DNA of 64,000 nt. Source: Novosphingobium percolationis (GTDB taxonomy: Bacteria > Pseudomonadota > Alphaproteobacteria > Sphingomonadales > Sphingomonadaceae). Positions 25,770 to 34,553 of this stretch are shown here, in pieces (position 1 is the stretch's first letter; every line of letters begins with the position of its first letter). A program made the position numbers and the translations under genes. The stretch is from positions 45,456 to 109,455 of the forward strand of contig NZ_JAILYM010000009.1 of NCBI RefSeq assembly GCF_020179425.1. Reading direction: 5' to 3'. The notes beneath the pieces are model-generated. The model saw nothing but the letters and a program-made list of their open reading frames with translations, was not told where the DNA came from and ran no database searches.

Positions 25770-26801
25770 CTAAAGGAAATTCGTACCCGAATGGTCTTCG
25801 AACAGCTCAGCTGAACGCACATAGCCCAGCAACACCTCGACCTTCTTGTGCCGCGACACCTCCTGAATCTTGGCCAGCGAGGCCCCTGCCCGCGCCGCTT
25901 CGGTCAAAAACCCCGCCCTGAGCGAATGTCCCCCAACGCTCTCCGGATCGAGCCCCGCTCTGCCCGCGTGCTTCTGCACCAGCCGCGCCACCGACCTATC
26001 GGACATCGCCATGTCGACCATGCGCCCCTGCGGATCGATCCGCCAGAACAGCGGGCCCGGCGTTGTCCCCCGCACCGCCAGCCAAGCCTGGAGCCGCGCC
26101 ACCGGCTTCAAAGACTTGCCCACCGGCACAGCGATCACCTGCCCCTTGCCCTCCTGGTCGGTCTTGGAGTGGCGAATGGTGAGCCGCAGTCCCTCGGGCA
26201 CGAACTCCACATCGCGCAGTTCCAGTCCAACCAGCTCCGACCGCCGCAGTGCCGCTGCCAGCCCCAGCGCCAGCACCGCGCGGTCGCGGATCGAACGAGT
26301 CCCCTCGCCTTCGGCCGACGCAATCATTTCCGCCAATTTCTTGGCCGTAACCGCCGCCTTCTTTCGCGACGGCCTTGCACGCTGGTCGCGACGGATACCC
26401 GCGAGCGTGTCGCCAATGACCATTCGCTCGTCACGAAGCGTCGGCACGACCTGCCCCTCCTGCCGGTGCTTCCACCCGATCGCGGCCAGGTGTCGCCCAA
26501 TCGTGCTCTCAGCCTTGCCCGCCATGGCCAGCGCGGCGAGGTATGTCGCCACCGCCTCGGGCCGCGCCGGCAGCGGCTCGAGCCCACGTTCGTCGCACCA
26601 GCCCTCGAACTGGTTCCAATCGCTGGTGTAGGCGCGGATGGTGTTGGCAGCCTTCGCCTGGCCGCGGTAGGATCGGGCGGCCGCAATCTCGTCGCCCAAC
26701 ATCTTCGCTGCTGCCGTGATTTCGGGGGAGGGTGCCGTCGCGGTGGAGTTCAGCGCGATCAAGGCGCTGCTTGCGGTGGAACCCTCGCTGCCATCGGCCA
26801 T
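25770..26801 (-). CDS. Tyrosine recombinase / integrase
   Basis: A 343-residue site-specific recombinase. An N-terminal SAM-like core-binding domain (NTIRAYTSDWNQFEGWCDERG...TIGRHLAAIGWKHR) precedes the catalytic domain. The catalytic set is visible: Arg186/187 in AALRRSELVGL, Lys213 in RHSKTDQEG, His292 and Arg295 in GGHSLRAGF, His318 in VSRHKK, and the nucleophile Tyr327 in LLGYVRS. The start is ATG 26801 (MADGSEG), after GGCGGAAG. It resembles the recombinases found on sphingomonad plasmids and integrative elements. An inverted repeat lies about 50 bases upstream. Confidence 0.9.
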   Translation of the reverse strand: MADGSEGSTASSALIALNSTATAPSPEITAAAKMLGDEIAAARSYRGQAKAANTIRAYTSDWNQFEGWCDERGLEPLPARPEAVATYLAALAMAGKAESTIGRHLAAIGWKHRQEGQVVPTLRDERMVIGDTLAGIRRDQRARPSRKKAAVTAKKLAEMIASAEGEGTRSIRDRAVLALGLAAALRRSELVGLELRDVEFVPEGLRLTIRHSKTDQEGKGQVIAVPVGKSLKPVARLQAWLAVRGTTPGPLFWRIDPQGRMVDMAMSDRSVARLVQKHAGRAGLDPESVGGHSLRAGFLTEAARAGASLAKIQEVSRHKKVEVLLGYVRSAELFEDHSGTNFL

Positions 26802-26849
26802 CTTCCGCCCTTCCCTGCCGCAAATCCCGCTGTGACGTACCCCTCTTTC

Positions 26850-26881
26850 CACTGTCCGTGAAGCGACATTATCGGACAGTG
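26850..26881. repeat. Inverted repeat upstream of the recombinase gene
   Basis: CACTGTCCG (26850-26858) and CGGACAGTG (26873-26881) are perfect 9-bp arms separated by 14 bases. Position between the recombinase and hipA genes fits a regulatory site of the recombinase or a recombination site, although 14 bases is longer than the usual 6-8-base crossover spacer. Confidence 0.5.
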
Positions 26882-26915
26882 AATGGAACTCGGCGCATTC
26901 CCATCGTTTATCCGC

Positions 26916-28193
26916 TCAGCGCTGCACCTTGAGCGTCAGTCGCTCCGCGCGATCACGAATGGTGCCGGGCAAGTCGCCAAGAAGCACTGGATCGTCAACT
27001 CCGGGCACAGCCAAGCCTCCGTCGATCGCCGTCGCGATGCGCCCCGCCAGTTCTACCGCGCGGCGACGCAGAAAAGGCAGACCTAGTCCGCCCTCTTCGG
27101 CAAAGCGTGCAAAGCTGTCAGCGTCGACATCCTCGAGTGCAGATGCGCGTCCAAAGCGCATGGCAAGCCTGGCCGAAAGTTCCGGCCATTGATGGGTCGC
27201 CACCAGATCATAAAGCGGCGCCAGCACGACCTCTCCGGTACCATGCCGCAGGAGGCTGAAGTTCTTGGCGTGGGCGTCGGCATTGCCGACGATCAGGTTG
27301 AACAGCGCCGCATCGGCGAGCTTGAGAACCTCGCGCGCCGGGCGAGTGGTCACCGCGCGTAACAGCGCAAAGCTGTCGCGGAAGGTCGGCCCCCCTTCAC
27401 TCGCATACTTTCGGTGGGAGGGCACACCGAGCGCCTGCGCGAAATCCTCCTGGTGCAGGCGGATCGTCTGGCCGTCCCGCTTCACCCGATCATAGCGACT
27501 GACCAGCAGATAGGGCCGTCCAGCGACGATACGCCATTCCGCCATGGCGGCGTCCAGTCCGGCCGCACGCGCCAGGGCAAGGCAAAAGGCTTCGTTGGCG
27601 GCAAGGCCCGGAAACCGTTCCGGCTCGGGCTTGATGAGATGGGTCGACGGCTCGCCGATCCGTGGCACCGCGATCGCTCCATCCCGCAGCACGACCGGCA
27701 ACTTGCCCTGCGCACCGGCAAGGCTCAAGCGTGCGCCTCCTTCTCCTGCGAGCATCGGCACGCCGGGCAGCCGATCGAGCAGTGCAGCAAGGCCTGCATC
27801 CCCCAGCGCCGGAGCAGCGTCCCCGACCGGCTCGTCCGGGGGCGGTTCTCCGGACGGCAGGAAGGCGAGCGCGCCGGCGACGTCGCCCCCCAGCGCGGCG
27901 AGTAGCCTGAAAGGGTTGTCCGGCGAGACGCCGAGCGCACGAGCGACGGCGGTTCGCTGGCTTTCCTCGGGCAGCAACCCGCCAAACACCGCCCTGCACA
28001 GCGCGTCGTCGAACGGGGCCGCTTGCTTTGGCAGGGCGTGCGACAGCGGTCCGGCATCGCGATCGGCCAGCCAATCCGGCGCGTAGGTGAAGTGCATCGC
28101 ACCGCTGCGGTCGAGTGCTAATTCGCCAGCAATATGGCGATCCGACCAGACGACTAGGCGATCCAGGATGTCGCGGCGAACGTCCCTGGTCAT
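26916..28193 (-). CDS. hipA: HipA-type serine/threonine kinase toxin
   Basis: A 425-residue HipA-like kinase. In the Escherichia coli prototype HipA inactivates glutamyl-tRNA synthetase and induces persistence. The N-terminal subdomain (residues 1-110) is followed by the phosphate-binding Ser157-Leu-Ala-Gly-Ala-Gln-Gly-Lys loop (equivalent to E. coli Ser150), the lysine in HLIKPE (Lys188), the catalytic Asp306 in NADAHAKNFS and the metal Asp329 in APLYDLVATH. All kinase residues are intact, so the toxin should be active. Its start overlaps the hipB stop by 4 bases (ATGA), the usual antitoxin-first order. Confidence 0.93.
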   Translation of the reverse strand: MTRDVRRDILDRLVVWSDRHIAGELALDRSGAMHFTYAPDWLADRDAGPLSHALPKQAAPFDDALCRAVFGGLLPEESQRTAVARALGVSPDNPFRLLAALGGDVAGALAFLPSGEPPPDEPVGDAAPALGDAGLAALLDRLPGVPMLAGEGGARLSLAGAQGKLPVVLRDGAIAVPRIGEPSTHLIKPEPERFPGLAANEAFCLALARAAGLDAAMAEWRIVAGRPYLLVSRYDRVKRDGQTIRLHQEDFAQALGVPSHRKYASEGGPTFRDSFALLRAVTTRPAREVLKLADAALFNLIVGNADAHAKNFSLLRHGTGEVVLAPLYDLVATHQWPELSARLAMRFGRASALEDVDADSFARFAEEGGLGLPFLRRRAVELAGRIATAIDGGLAVPGVDDPVLLGDLPGTIRDRAERLTLKVQR

Positions 28194-28423
28194 GCCGACT
28201 GGCCTGCGATCATATCAGCACCTGGCCGCCGGATCTGCAGGTCACAGCCGAGCGCAGCAAGAACGGCAATGACCTTGCCGATCTGCGCGGTCGGCTTTCC
28301 ACGCTCAAGTTCGACGATGAAACGCAGGCCAACTCCGCTGGCTGCAGCCAGTTCATCCTGACGCAGTCCCAGGTGCTTGCGTTCCTGACGTACGATCTCG
28401 CCAATCTTAGCAGTGTCGAGCAT
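28190..28423 (-). CDS. hipB: HipB-type antitoxin, XRE-family DNA-binding protein
   Basis: A 77-residue helix-turn-helix protein (LGLRQDELAAASGVGLRFIVELERGKPTAQIGKVIAVLAALG). It would neutralise HipA and repress the hipBA promoter. ATG 28423 (MLDTAKIGEIV) is chosen; the frame runs upstream to 28612, but that part crosses the operator region. It overlaps hipA by 4 bases. Three palindromic sites lie directly upstream. Confidence 0.93.
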   Translation of the reverse strand: MLDTAKIGEIVRQERKHLGLRQDELAAASGVGLRFIVELERGKPTAQIGKVIAVLAALGCDLQIRRPGADMIAGQSA

Positions 28424-28434
28424 ATGAAATTCAC

Positions 28435-28548
28435 TTTCCCGATCGGGAAATATTTTCTCCATTTGACAATTGCAAGCCCCAATTTTCCCCATCGGGATAT
28501 TTGCGAGCAATGTGATCGATATGCCCCGGAATTTTCCCGGCCGGGAAA
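28435..28548. promoter_or_regulatory. Three evenly spaced HipB-type operators
   Basis: TTTCCCGATCGGGAAA (28435-28450, perfect palindrome), TTTCCCCATCGGGATA (28484-28499, 14 of 16 matching) and TTTCCCGGCCGGGAAA (28533-28548, perfect palindrome). Their centres are exactly 49 bp apart. They lie immediately upstream of hipB. Multiple palindromes in front of hipBA are known in E. coli, where HipB and HipA bind cooperatively; the different core sequence here is specific to this system. Confidence 0.8.
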
Positions 28549-28706
28549 TATCTCTACCGTCAAGGAGATATGTCCCGAACCTCAACCTTCGCGCAATCAT
28601 CGCAGCTGTCACGAACGGGAGGACCCATCCACAATTCGTGGCCCATCAACCCTTGCCAACATCTCCAAGCCGCCGCCTAGCTTAGAGACAAGCTGAGGTA
28701 AGAATC

Positions 28707-30044
28707 ATGAACTGGCATGCACGCCGCGAAGGCTGGAACGCGCAGAGCGAGGACGCTCGCGACGATGGCGACGTCGACTATTCGCGCGTAATCCACTCCG
28801 CCTCATTCCGCCGCCTCCAGGGCAAGACCCAGATCCTCAACCTGGGCGATAGCGATTTCTACCGCACCCGCCTCACCCATTCGCTCGAGGTCGCGCAGAT
28901 CGCGGGAGGAATTGCGCGCCAGCTTGAAAAGTCGTTCCCCGACCATCCCGCCAGTTCCATACTACCCGATCGCGGCACGATCCATTCGATCGGCTGCACG
29001 CATGATTTCGGGCACCCGCCCTTCGGCCACGGCGGCGAAATCGCCCTCAACTACTGCATGCGCGACGCCGACGGGTTCGAAGGCAATGGCCAGACATTAC
29101 GCATCTTGGGCCGCCTCGAGACCTTTTCCGCCGGTGCGGGCGCCAACCTCACCCGCCGCACGATGCTCGGCGTGCTCAAGTACCCGGTCGCCTTTACCCG
29201 CGTGGCGAACCCTGAACTCACCCCTGCCCTGCTCGCAGGCCCCAGCACGATCAAGGTGCTAGACGGGCGCGCGTGCAAGCCGCCCAAGTGTTACCACGAC
29301 AGCGAGCAGGACGTGGTTGACTGGATCCTTGAAACGCTCAGCGATGCGGATCGCGACGCTTTCCAGGCATTCACGCCGCAGGCGGGCAAGCATGGCAAGG
29401 CGCAGCACAAGTCGCTCGACTGCGCGATCATGGATGCGGCCGACGACATCGCCTACGGCGTCCACGACCTCGAGGACGCGATCGCGCTCGATCTCGTCAC
29501 GCGCGAGGGCTTTGCCGCCGCAGTTCAGGACAAGTGCCCGACCTTCCTCGATGCGCTCAAAGCCAAATATCCGGGCGAGAGCGCAAACGACGTGTTTTCG
29601 CACCTGCTCGACGGGCTGTTTGGCGGCGAGGCGTCGCGCAAGCGCTTCATCGGCCGGCTGGTGCACCATTTCCTGACCGCGGTCGAATATGTCGAACTCG
29701 ATGCTTTTGCCGAGCCGCTGCTGCGCTACCGCGTGCGGGTCCGCGACGGCGAGCGCCAGTTTCTCGATGTGCTGCAGGCATTCGTGGTCGACGAGGTCAT
29801 CACCTCGCCCGCGGTCCAGCACCTCGAATTCAAGGGCCAGGGCATGGTCGTCGCCGTGTTCGAGGCGATGCAGGCCGATCCAGCACGCCTCCTGCCGCGC
29901 GAGGAATTGCGCAAATTCGAGGCCGCGCATGGCGATGTGCGGGTCATCTGCGACTATGTCGCGGCGATGACCGACACGCACCTGCTCAAGACCTACGAGC
30001 GCCTGTTCTCGCCGCGCATGGGATCGGTGTTCGACCGGCTCTAA
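28707..30044 (+). CDS. dGTPase-family HD-domain phosphohydrolase
   Basis: A 445-residue deoxyguanosinetriphosphate triphosphohydrolase-like protein, which would split dNTPs (classically dGTP) into nucleoside and triphosphate. The HD metal site is visible as His58 in RLTHSLEV, His99-Asp100 in CTHDFGHPPFGHGGE, and the later MDAADDIAYGVHDLEDAI. The N-terminal SFRRLQGKTQ is typical of the family. Housekeeping and anti-phage versions both exist; its place on a plasmid next to a toxin-antitoxin pair makes a defence or host-control role worth considering. Confidence 0.9.
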   Translation: MNWHARREGWNAQSEDARDDGDVDYSRVIHSASFRRLQGKTQILNLGDSDFYRTRLTHSLEVAQIAGGIARQLEKSFPDHPASSILPDRGTIHSIGCTHDFGHPPFGHGGEIALNYCMRDADGFEGNGQTLRILGRLETFSAGAGANLTRRTMLGVLKYPVAFTRVANPELTPALLAGPSTIKVLDGRACKPPKCYHDSEQDVVDWILETLSDADRDAFQAFTPQAGKHGKAQHKSLDCAIMDAADDIAYGVHDLEDAIALDLVTREGFAAAVQDKCPTFLDALKAKYPGESANDVFSHLLDGLFGGEASRKRFIGRLVHHFLTAVEYVELDAFAEPLLRYRVRVRDGERQFLDVLQAFVVDEVITSPAVQHLEFKGQGMVVAVFEAMQADPARLLPREELRKFEAAHGDVRVICDYVAAMTDTHLLKTYERLFSPRMGSVFDRL

Positions 30045-30117
30045 GTGCGAACACCGGTGGTTTCCTCTCCCAAGCTTTTCAAAGGCATGGTATCTTCCTA
30101 CTTGAGGAAGGTGACCA

Positions 30118-30333
30118 ATGCGCAAACATGCGCCAGCTTGGCAAAGTGAACTTGCACAAAGCGGTGGTGTCGATGATTGCGGCATCCATGCGCGCAAGCT
30201 CATGGACGATCTCGATGAACAGTTTGAAGCGTCAGACGGCGATGACACGCCGGGCTGGGGACAGCTTCTGACATTCCTCTGCGCGTCAGCGCTCTTCGTC
30301 GTTGTGGTGCTTACCTGGAAGTCAGGCTCTTAA
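30118..30333 (+). CDS. Small membrane protein of unknown function
   Basis: A 71-residue protein with a good ribosome-binding site (GAGGAAGG) before ATG 30118. It has an acidic N-terminal half and one C-terminal transmembrane helix (LLTFLCASALFVVVVLTW). No family is recognised. It follows the dGTPase gene by 73 bases, perhaps in the same transcript, and its stop overlaps the converging end of traG by 4 bases. Confidence 0.6.
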   Translation: MRKHAPAWQSELAQSGGVDDCGIHARKLMDDLDEQFEASDGDDTPGWGQLLTFLCASALFVVVVLTWKSGS

Positions 30334-33122
30334 TTCTCGCGGTCCTCAAACCACTCTGCGTTGGTTCGATGAGCGTGTTCCTCATACAGACCTTGGGTGC
30401 CTTGCAAGGCCTGATCGTGCTCATTCTGTCGGTTGCGTTGGGCGTGATCGAGTTCGGTCGCGCCCTGCTGCAATTCCCTGGCCACACCATGCTCGGCGGG
30501 ATGCGTTGATTGCGCAGGCAAGGTCGGCTGACGCCCCATAACCAAAGCACGCGGGCGCTCCATGGTCAGCCGGACCGGACCATCGACCGCGCCCATGGCG
30601 ACGGTCGGATCGACCAGATGTGACTGCACGGTCTCGACCTCGCTGCGAACGTAGTCCTCGAGAATCTTGCCCACCACCAGATCGCGCGCGGCGCGTTGGG
30701 ACGGTGAAGGCGTGGTGTCGAGCAAAGAGGGCGCACCAAGACCGCGATAGGGGCCGCTGGCCAGTTCGTAGTAGCGGCTGGCCACGTATTGCGACATGTC
30801 CTCGCTTAGCTGGTAGCCGTGCGTTTCGCTGTAGGAGGCAATGTCCTCGAGGCGCCTGCCGACCTCATCCATGCGCGATGCCTGGTCCTCCAGCGCACGA
30901 GCATGTTCGTAATAGCGCTCCGATGCATTACGCGCCTCCGTAAAGGTTTCGCTCCGGCTGAAATCCCCGCTCCGCGCATAAGTACCATCGCTGCTGGAAA
31001 CGTCGCGGCCTCCAGTATGGTCCTCACGATAATGTTCACTCTGACTTTCCGAATTACCATCGCTACGAGCCCTGTTCGAACCGCTATCAAATACGACGCT
31101 ATCCTGCGCATTGATTCCATAACCGCCCGTCAGGTTTGCTGCACCTCCACCAAGGCGTTTTGCAGATCCCCCGCGTCCTCCGCCCCCACCAAGGCTCGTT
31201 CCCAAATTCCAGTTCGTCGCAGTACCCACTGAATAATTATCGCGAGCCCCCTCGCTGGCCGAGGTCGTGTCGCTGATGGTGCGACTGCTGGAATTCTGAC
31301 TACCTTCCGCGCGCGAGCGCCGGTCGTATTCAGAAATCGAAGTGCCCTGCTGGCTGCCACTCGATGACTCGCTGCCCGCGCCCGAGCGCGTGCCGCTCGA
31401 TGTGCCATGACTCAGCCGCTCACCTTGCCGCCAGCTTTCGCTGGCAGCTTCGCGCAACTGGTTTGCCCGGCTATGGTAATCCGAGGCCGACTTGCGCAGT
31501 TCGCCCAAAAAGCCCTCGCTGACCGTCGGCTTGAAACCATAGGCGCTGATTCCGCGCGCCACGTTTTCAATGCGCGTGCCGTCCGCGGTCCAGCCACTCG
31601 TCGTACCGTTGTCGTTGACGTAGCTCGTATAACCGAACCCGCCCGTGAAATTGGGCGCGGTGTTCCACTGGTCGCGCTGCACCGTGTTCGAGGTCAGGTT
31701 CTGGTAGCTGACATTGCCATAGGCGTAGTTGCCGGTGGTGCGCTCGGTCGCGGCCTGCTCGGCGGCGTTCTGCGCGGGCGCCAGCATCGAAGTCGCGTTA
31801 GTGGCGACCGCCATCGCGCCGCGCGCCATGCCAGCGGCAAGGAACGGCACCGACATCATCAGGAACCCCGCGATCGTCGCGGTATCGGCGCTGACCGCGT
31901 CGATCCCCTCCATGCCCGCCATGGTCATGCCGCCGGGCGAAGCTGCGTTCATCGCCGCGATCGTCCGGTCCATCACGAACATGTGCAGCACGACGTAGAG
32001 CGGTCCCCAGGCCGCAAGGTAGAAGAACCCTGTCACGTAGCCGCGCAAGGCCGACGGGCCCGTCTGCGGCATCAGGAACAGCGGGAAGATCACGGGGAAC
32101 ATCGCGTAGAACACGACGGTGAGCACGATATTGAGCAGTGGCACCCAGGTCATCGCCTGCTGCCCGATCGAGGTATAGGTGTTGCGCGCCTGTGCATCGG
32201 CGCGCAGCATCGCGAAGGTATCGCCGTCCGCCGCATCGAGATTGGCGCGCGCCTCGAGGAAAGCATCGACCAGCGAGCGCTGCTGGAAGATCACGTTGGC
32301 ATTCTGCGCTGTCCCGTGGAACGCGCGCGATACCACCGGCAGGTCGGCGACGAGCTTGGCCTTGGCTGCACTGGCGGCAAGGTTTGGGAAAACGGTCGGC
32401 GCGAACTTCGTCAGCGCATTGTCGGTCGCCGCCGGAATGTCGACGTTGCGCAAGGTGGTGTAGGCGGCGGCACAGGTGCGGATTTCACTGCCACCGCCGT
32501 CGGCCGGCGCCTTTAGCCATTTCATGGCGCGCGCGGGCGAGCCCGGGCCCATGTCGACGAGCAGGTTGGTCGAGTTCGCGATTCCGTCGGTGGTCTTGAA
32601 GCCGAGCAGGATGTCGTAGAACAGGCATTGCCGGAAATACTCCTCGACATTGGCGCGCACGCGCGGGTCGCGGAAGGCAAACTGACGCGTCTTGTCGTAG
32701 AGCCGCGCGCCATAGAGCATGCCGTTGGTCGAGAGCCGCAACTGGTTCGGCATGACAAAGACGGTCTCGGCGCGCCGCGTAAGCCAGTCGCCGATCTGGC
32801 TCGACAGGGAAGCGAGCGCGGCAAGGCCGATCGGTACGTTGTCGACCGTAGCAGGCGCGAGGCTGGGATTGATGCGGTCGGTAACCTTCACGCTCGTCGT
32901 CGGCACGATCATGCACATGTAGATGACGGTTGCCGAGAGGAACCAGTTGAACCACACGCGCCAGTTGAGCGTGAAGGCGACGACGAGCAACGCATAGGCC
33001 AGCCCCATCACCATCACGACCTGGATCAGCGAACGAAAGCCCCCGCCCCCGCACCAGGCTGCAACCGCATTGAGCACGTTGACCATGCTCTCGCCGCCGC
33101 CAATGGTGAAGATCTCGAGCAT
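30330..33122 (-). CDS. traG: TraG, mating-pair stabilisation / entry exclusion protein
   Basis: A 930-residue inner-membrane protein of the F-type transfer system. The N-terminal third has several transmembrane helices (VMVMGLAYALLVVAFTL, VVFYAMFPVIFPLFLMP, GFFYLAAWGPLYVVLHMFV) and the TraG N-terminal domain. The remainder is a long periplasmic, serine- and glycine-rich region. In F, TraG acts in pilus assembly, mating-pair stabilisation and, with TraS, entry exclusion. It is the last gene of the operon. The serine-rich middle (about residues 575-700) looks low-complexity and is poorly conserved. Confidence 0.92.
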   Translation of the reverse strand: MLEIFTIGGGESMVNVLNAVAAWCGGGGFRSLIQVVMVMGLAYALLVVAFTLNWRVWFNWFLSATVIYMCMIVPTTSVKVTDRINPSLAPATVDNVPIGLAALASLSSQIGDWLTRRAETVFVMPNQLRLSTNGMLYGARLYDKTRQFAFRDPRVRANVEEYFRQCLFYDILLGFKTTDGIANSTNLLVDMGPGSPARAMKWLKAPADGGGSEIRTCAAAYTTLRNVDIPAATDNALTKFAPTVFPNLAASAAKAKLVADLPVVSRAFHGTAQNANVIFQQRSLVDAFLEARANLDAADGDTFAMLRADAQARNTYTSIGQQAMTWVPLLNIVLTVVFYAMFPVIFPLFLMPQTGPSALRGYVTGFFYLAAWGPLYVVLHMFVMDRTIAAMNAASPGGMTMAGMEGIDAVSADTATIAGFLMMSVPFLAAGMARGAMAVATNATSMLAPAQNAAEQAATERTTGNYAYGNVSYQNLTSNTVQRDQWNTAPNFTGGFGYTSYVNDNGTTSGWTADGTRIENVARGISAYGFKPTVSEGFLGELRKSASDYHSRANQLREAASESWRQGERLSHGTSSGTRSGAGSESSSGSQQGTSISEYDRRSRAEGSQNSSSRTISDTTSASEGARDNYSVGTATNWNLGTSLGGGGGRGGSAKRLGGGAANLTGGYGINAQDSVVFDSGSNRARSDGNSESQSEHYREDHTGGRDVSSSDGTYARSGDFSRSETFTEARNASERYYEHARALEDQASRMDEVGRRLEDIASYSETHGYQLSEDMSQYVASRYYELASGPYRGLGAPSLLDTTPSPSQRAARDLVVGKILEDYVRSEVETVQSHLVDPTVAMGAVDGPVRLTMERPRALVMGRQPTLPAQSTHPAEHGVARELQQGATELDHAQRNRQNEHDQALQGTQGLYEEHAHRTNAEWFEDREN

Positions 33123-33134
33123 GGCGCGGCCCCT

Positions 33135-34553
33135 CTACTGAAGCCCCTGCGCCGACAGGCCGCGCGAAAAATCAAGCGCTGCCGAAACCTGCGGCGAGAG
33201 CGAATTGCGCAAGGTGCGCTCAAGGAACACGGTGCGATCGAGCACCATCTGCATACGCGTCAACCGGGCATTGAGCCCGTTGCTCTCGCTGTCCATTGCT
33301 TGCGAAACGGAGCGCAACTGCTCGCGCCACTGCCCCAGCGTCTCGGCATCGGCGTTGTGGAAGCTCGCCTGGCCCTGGTTTACGAGGTTGTAGAACTGGC
33401 GGATGAGCGTCTCGAGCATGTCGACGCCGACGATCTCGGCAAGGTTGTCCATGTCCGAGGGCGACATGCCGCCCAGCTGCGCGGCGGCATTGACGGTGAC
33501 AATCTTGTAGAGCGGGATGCTGGTCGCCCCCAACAACCCGATTTCCTGCGCATTGAGCGCGGCATTGCTGCGGACTTTGGCGTTCATGCTCTCGATCAGC
33601 GCGCGGATACGCGGCTTCAGCGCCTGCGCCGAACCGATCGACAACGTACCGAGGCTGGGATTGAGGCATTTGTCGGCGCTGTCGCAGCGCAGGACCTTTG
33701 CGCCACTGCCGCCATCGAGCAGCGCGGTCAGTATCGCCCGGTCGCCCTGTCCCAGGTAGCGATAAGAGGGGTTGCCCGCATCGCTGTCAGCCTTGACGTA
33801 GATGACGGTGCCGACCAGCGTCATCAGGTACTCGCGAAAATCCTGGTCGAACGAGGGATAGCTCTTTTTCAGCATGTCCCAGGTGTAGTTGTAGGAATCG
33901 GCCGGGATCGTCGGATCGCTGTTGGCGGCGAGCGTCGAGCTGCGCTCGCCCCCTTCGTTGCACTCGTGGCGCGACTTGGCCCAGTCCGAGAAGATCCCCT
34001 GGCTATTGCCAATGTACTTGCAGATCTCGGCCTCACGCCCGGCCTGCTTGCCCCAGAGCCCGGCCACGAGATTCTGCGCCATCTCGCATGAGTTCATGTT
34101 GAACTGATTGAGCTGCTGGACCTTCTGCGAAAGGTCTTCAAGCGTCGAGGCGATCTGCGGGCTGATCGACTTGATCGCCAGCATGAACGCAAAGCCCAGC
34201 GCGTTGCTCGCCGTGGCTTTCAGCAGCGCGATCAGCTCATCCGAATTGATGAAGGAGAAGCTACCACCAAAGAGGTCGATGCCGCCGCAGCCCGCTTTCA
34301 CATTGGGCAGTTGCAGGTTGACGGGATTGACCGACTCCTGCGGGAACCGCGTCCACAGGCTTCCGCCGGTGTAGTAACCCGCCGACTGGCCCTGGTAGGC
34401 CGAAGGCCCGGTGACGTTGGCGGAACCGCCCATCTGGTTGAAGAAGTTGTTGAGCTCGGCATTGACCCCGGCCTGCGCTGGCGCGGCGAGCGCGAGATTG
34501 AGCGCGAGCAGCAGCATTAGGCCGCGCATGGCGCGGGTGAGCGCGCGCGCCAT
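33135..34553 (-). CDS. traH: TraH, conjugal pilus assembly protein
   Basis: A 472-residue periplasmic TraH homologue. The signal peptide ends at AQAG, then come LNNFFNQMGGSANVTGPSAYQGQSAGYYTGGSLWTR and SVNPVNLQLPNVKAGCGGIDLFGGSFSFI, the strongest family signature. C-terminal coiled-coil stretches are also present. TraH works with TraF, TraU, TraW, TraN and TrbC in pilus extension and mating-pair stabilisation. It overlaps the traF stop by 3 bases. Confidence 0.94.
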   Translation of the reverse strand: MARALTRAMRGLMLLLALNLALAAPAQAGVNAELNNFFNQMGGSANVTGPSAYQGQSAGYYTGGSLWTRFPQESVNPVNLQLPNVKAGCGGIDLFGGSFSFINSDELIALLKATASNALGFAFMLAIKSISPQIASTLEDLSQKVQQLNQFNMNSCEMAQNLVAGLWGKQAGREAEICKYIGNSQGIFSDWAKSRHECNEGGERSSTLAANSDPTIPADSYNYTWDMLKKSYPSFDQDFREYLMTLVGTVIYVKADSDAGNPSYRYLGQGDRAILTALLDGGSGAKVLRCDSADKCLNPSLGTLSIGSAQALKPRIRALIESMNAKVRSNAALNAQEIGLLGATSIPLYKIVTVNAAAQLGGMSPSDMDNLAEIVGVDMLETLIRQFYNLVNQGQASFHNADAETLGQWREQLRSVSQAMDSESNGLNARLTRMQMVLDRTVFLERTLRNSLSPQVSAALDFSRGLSAQGLQ

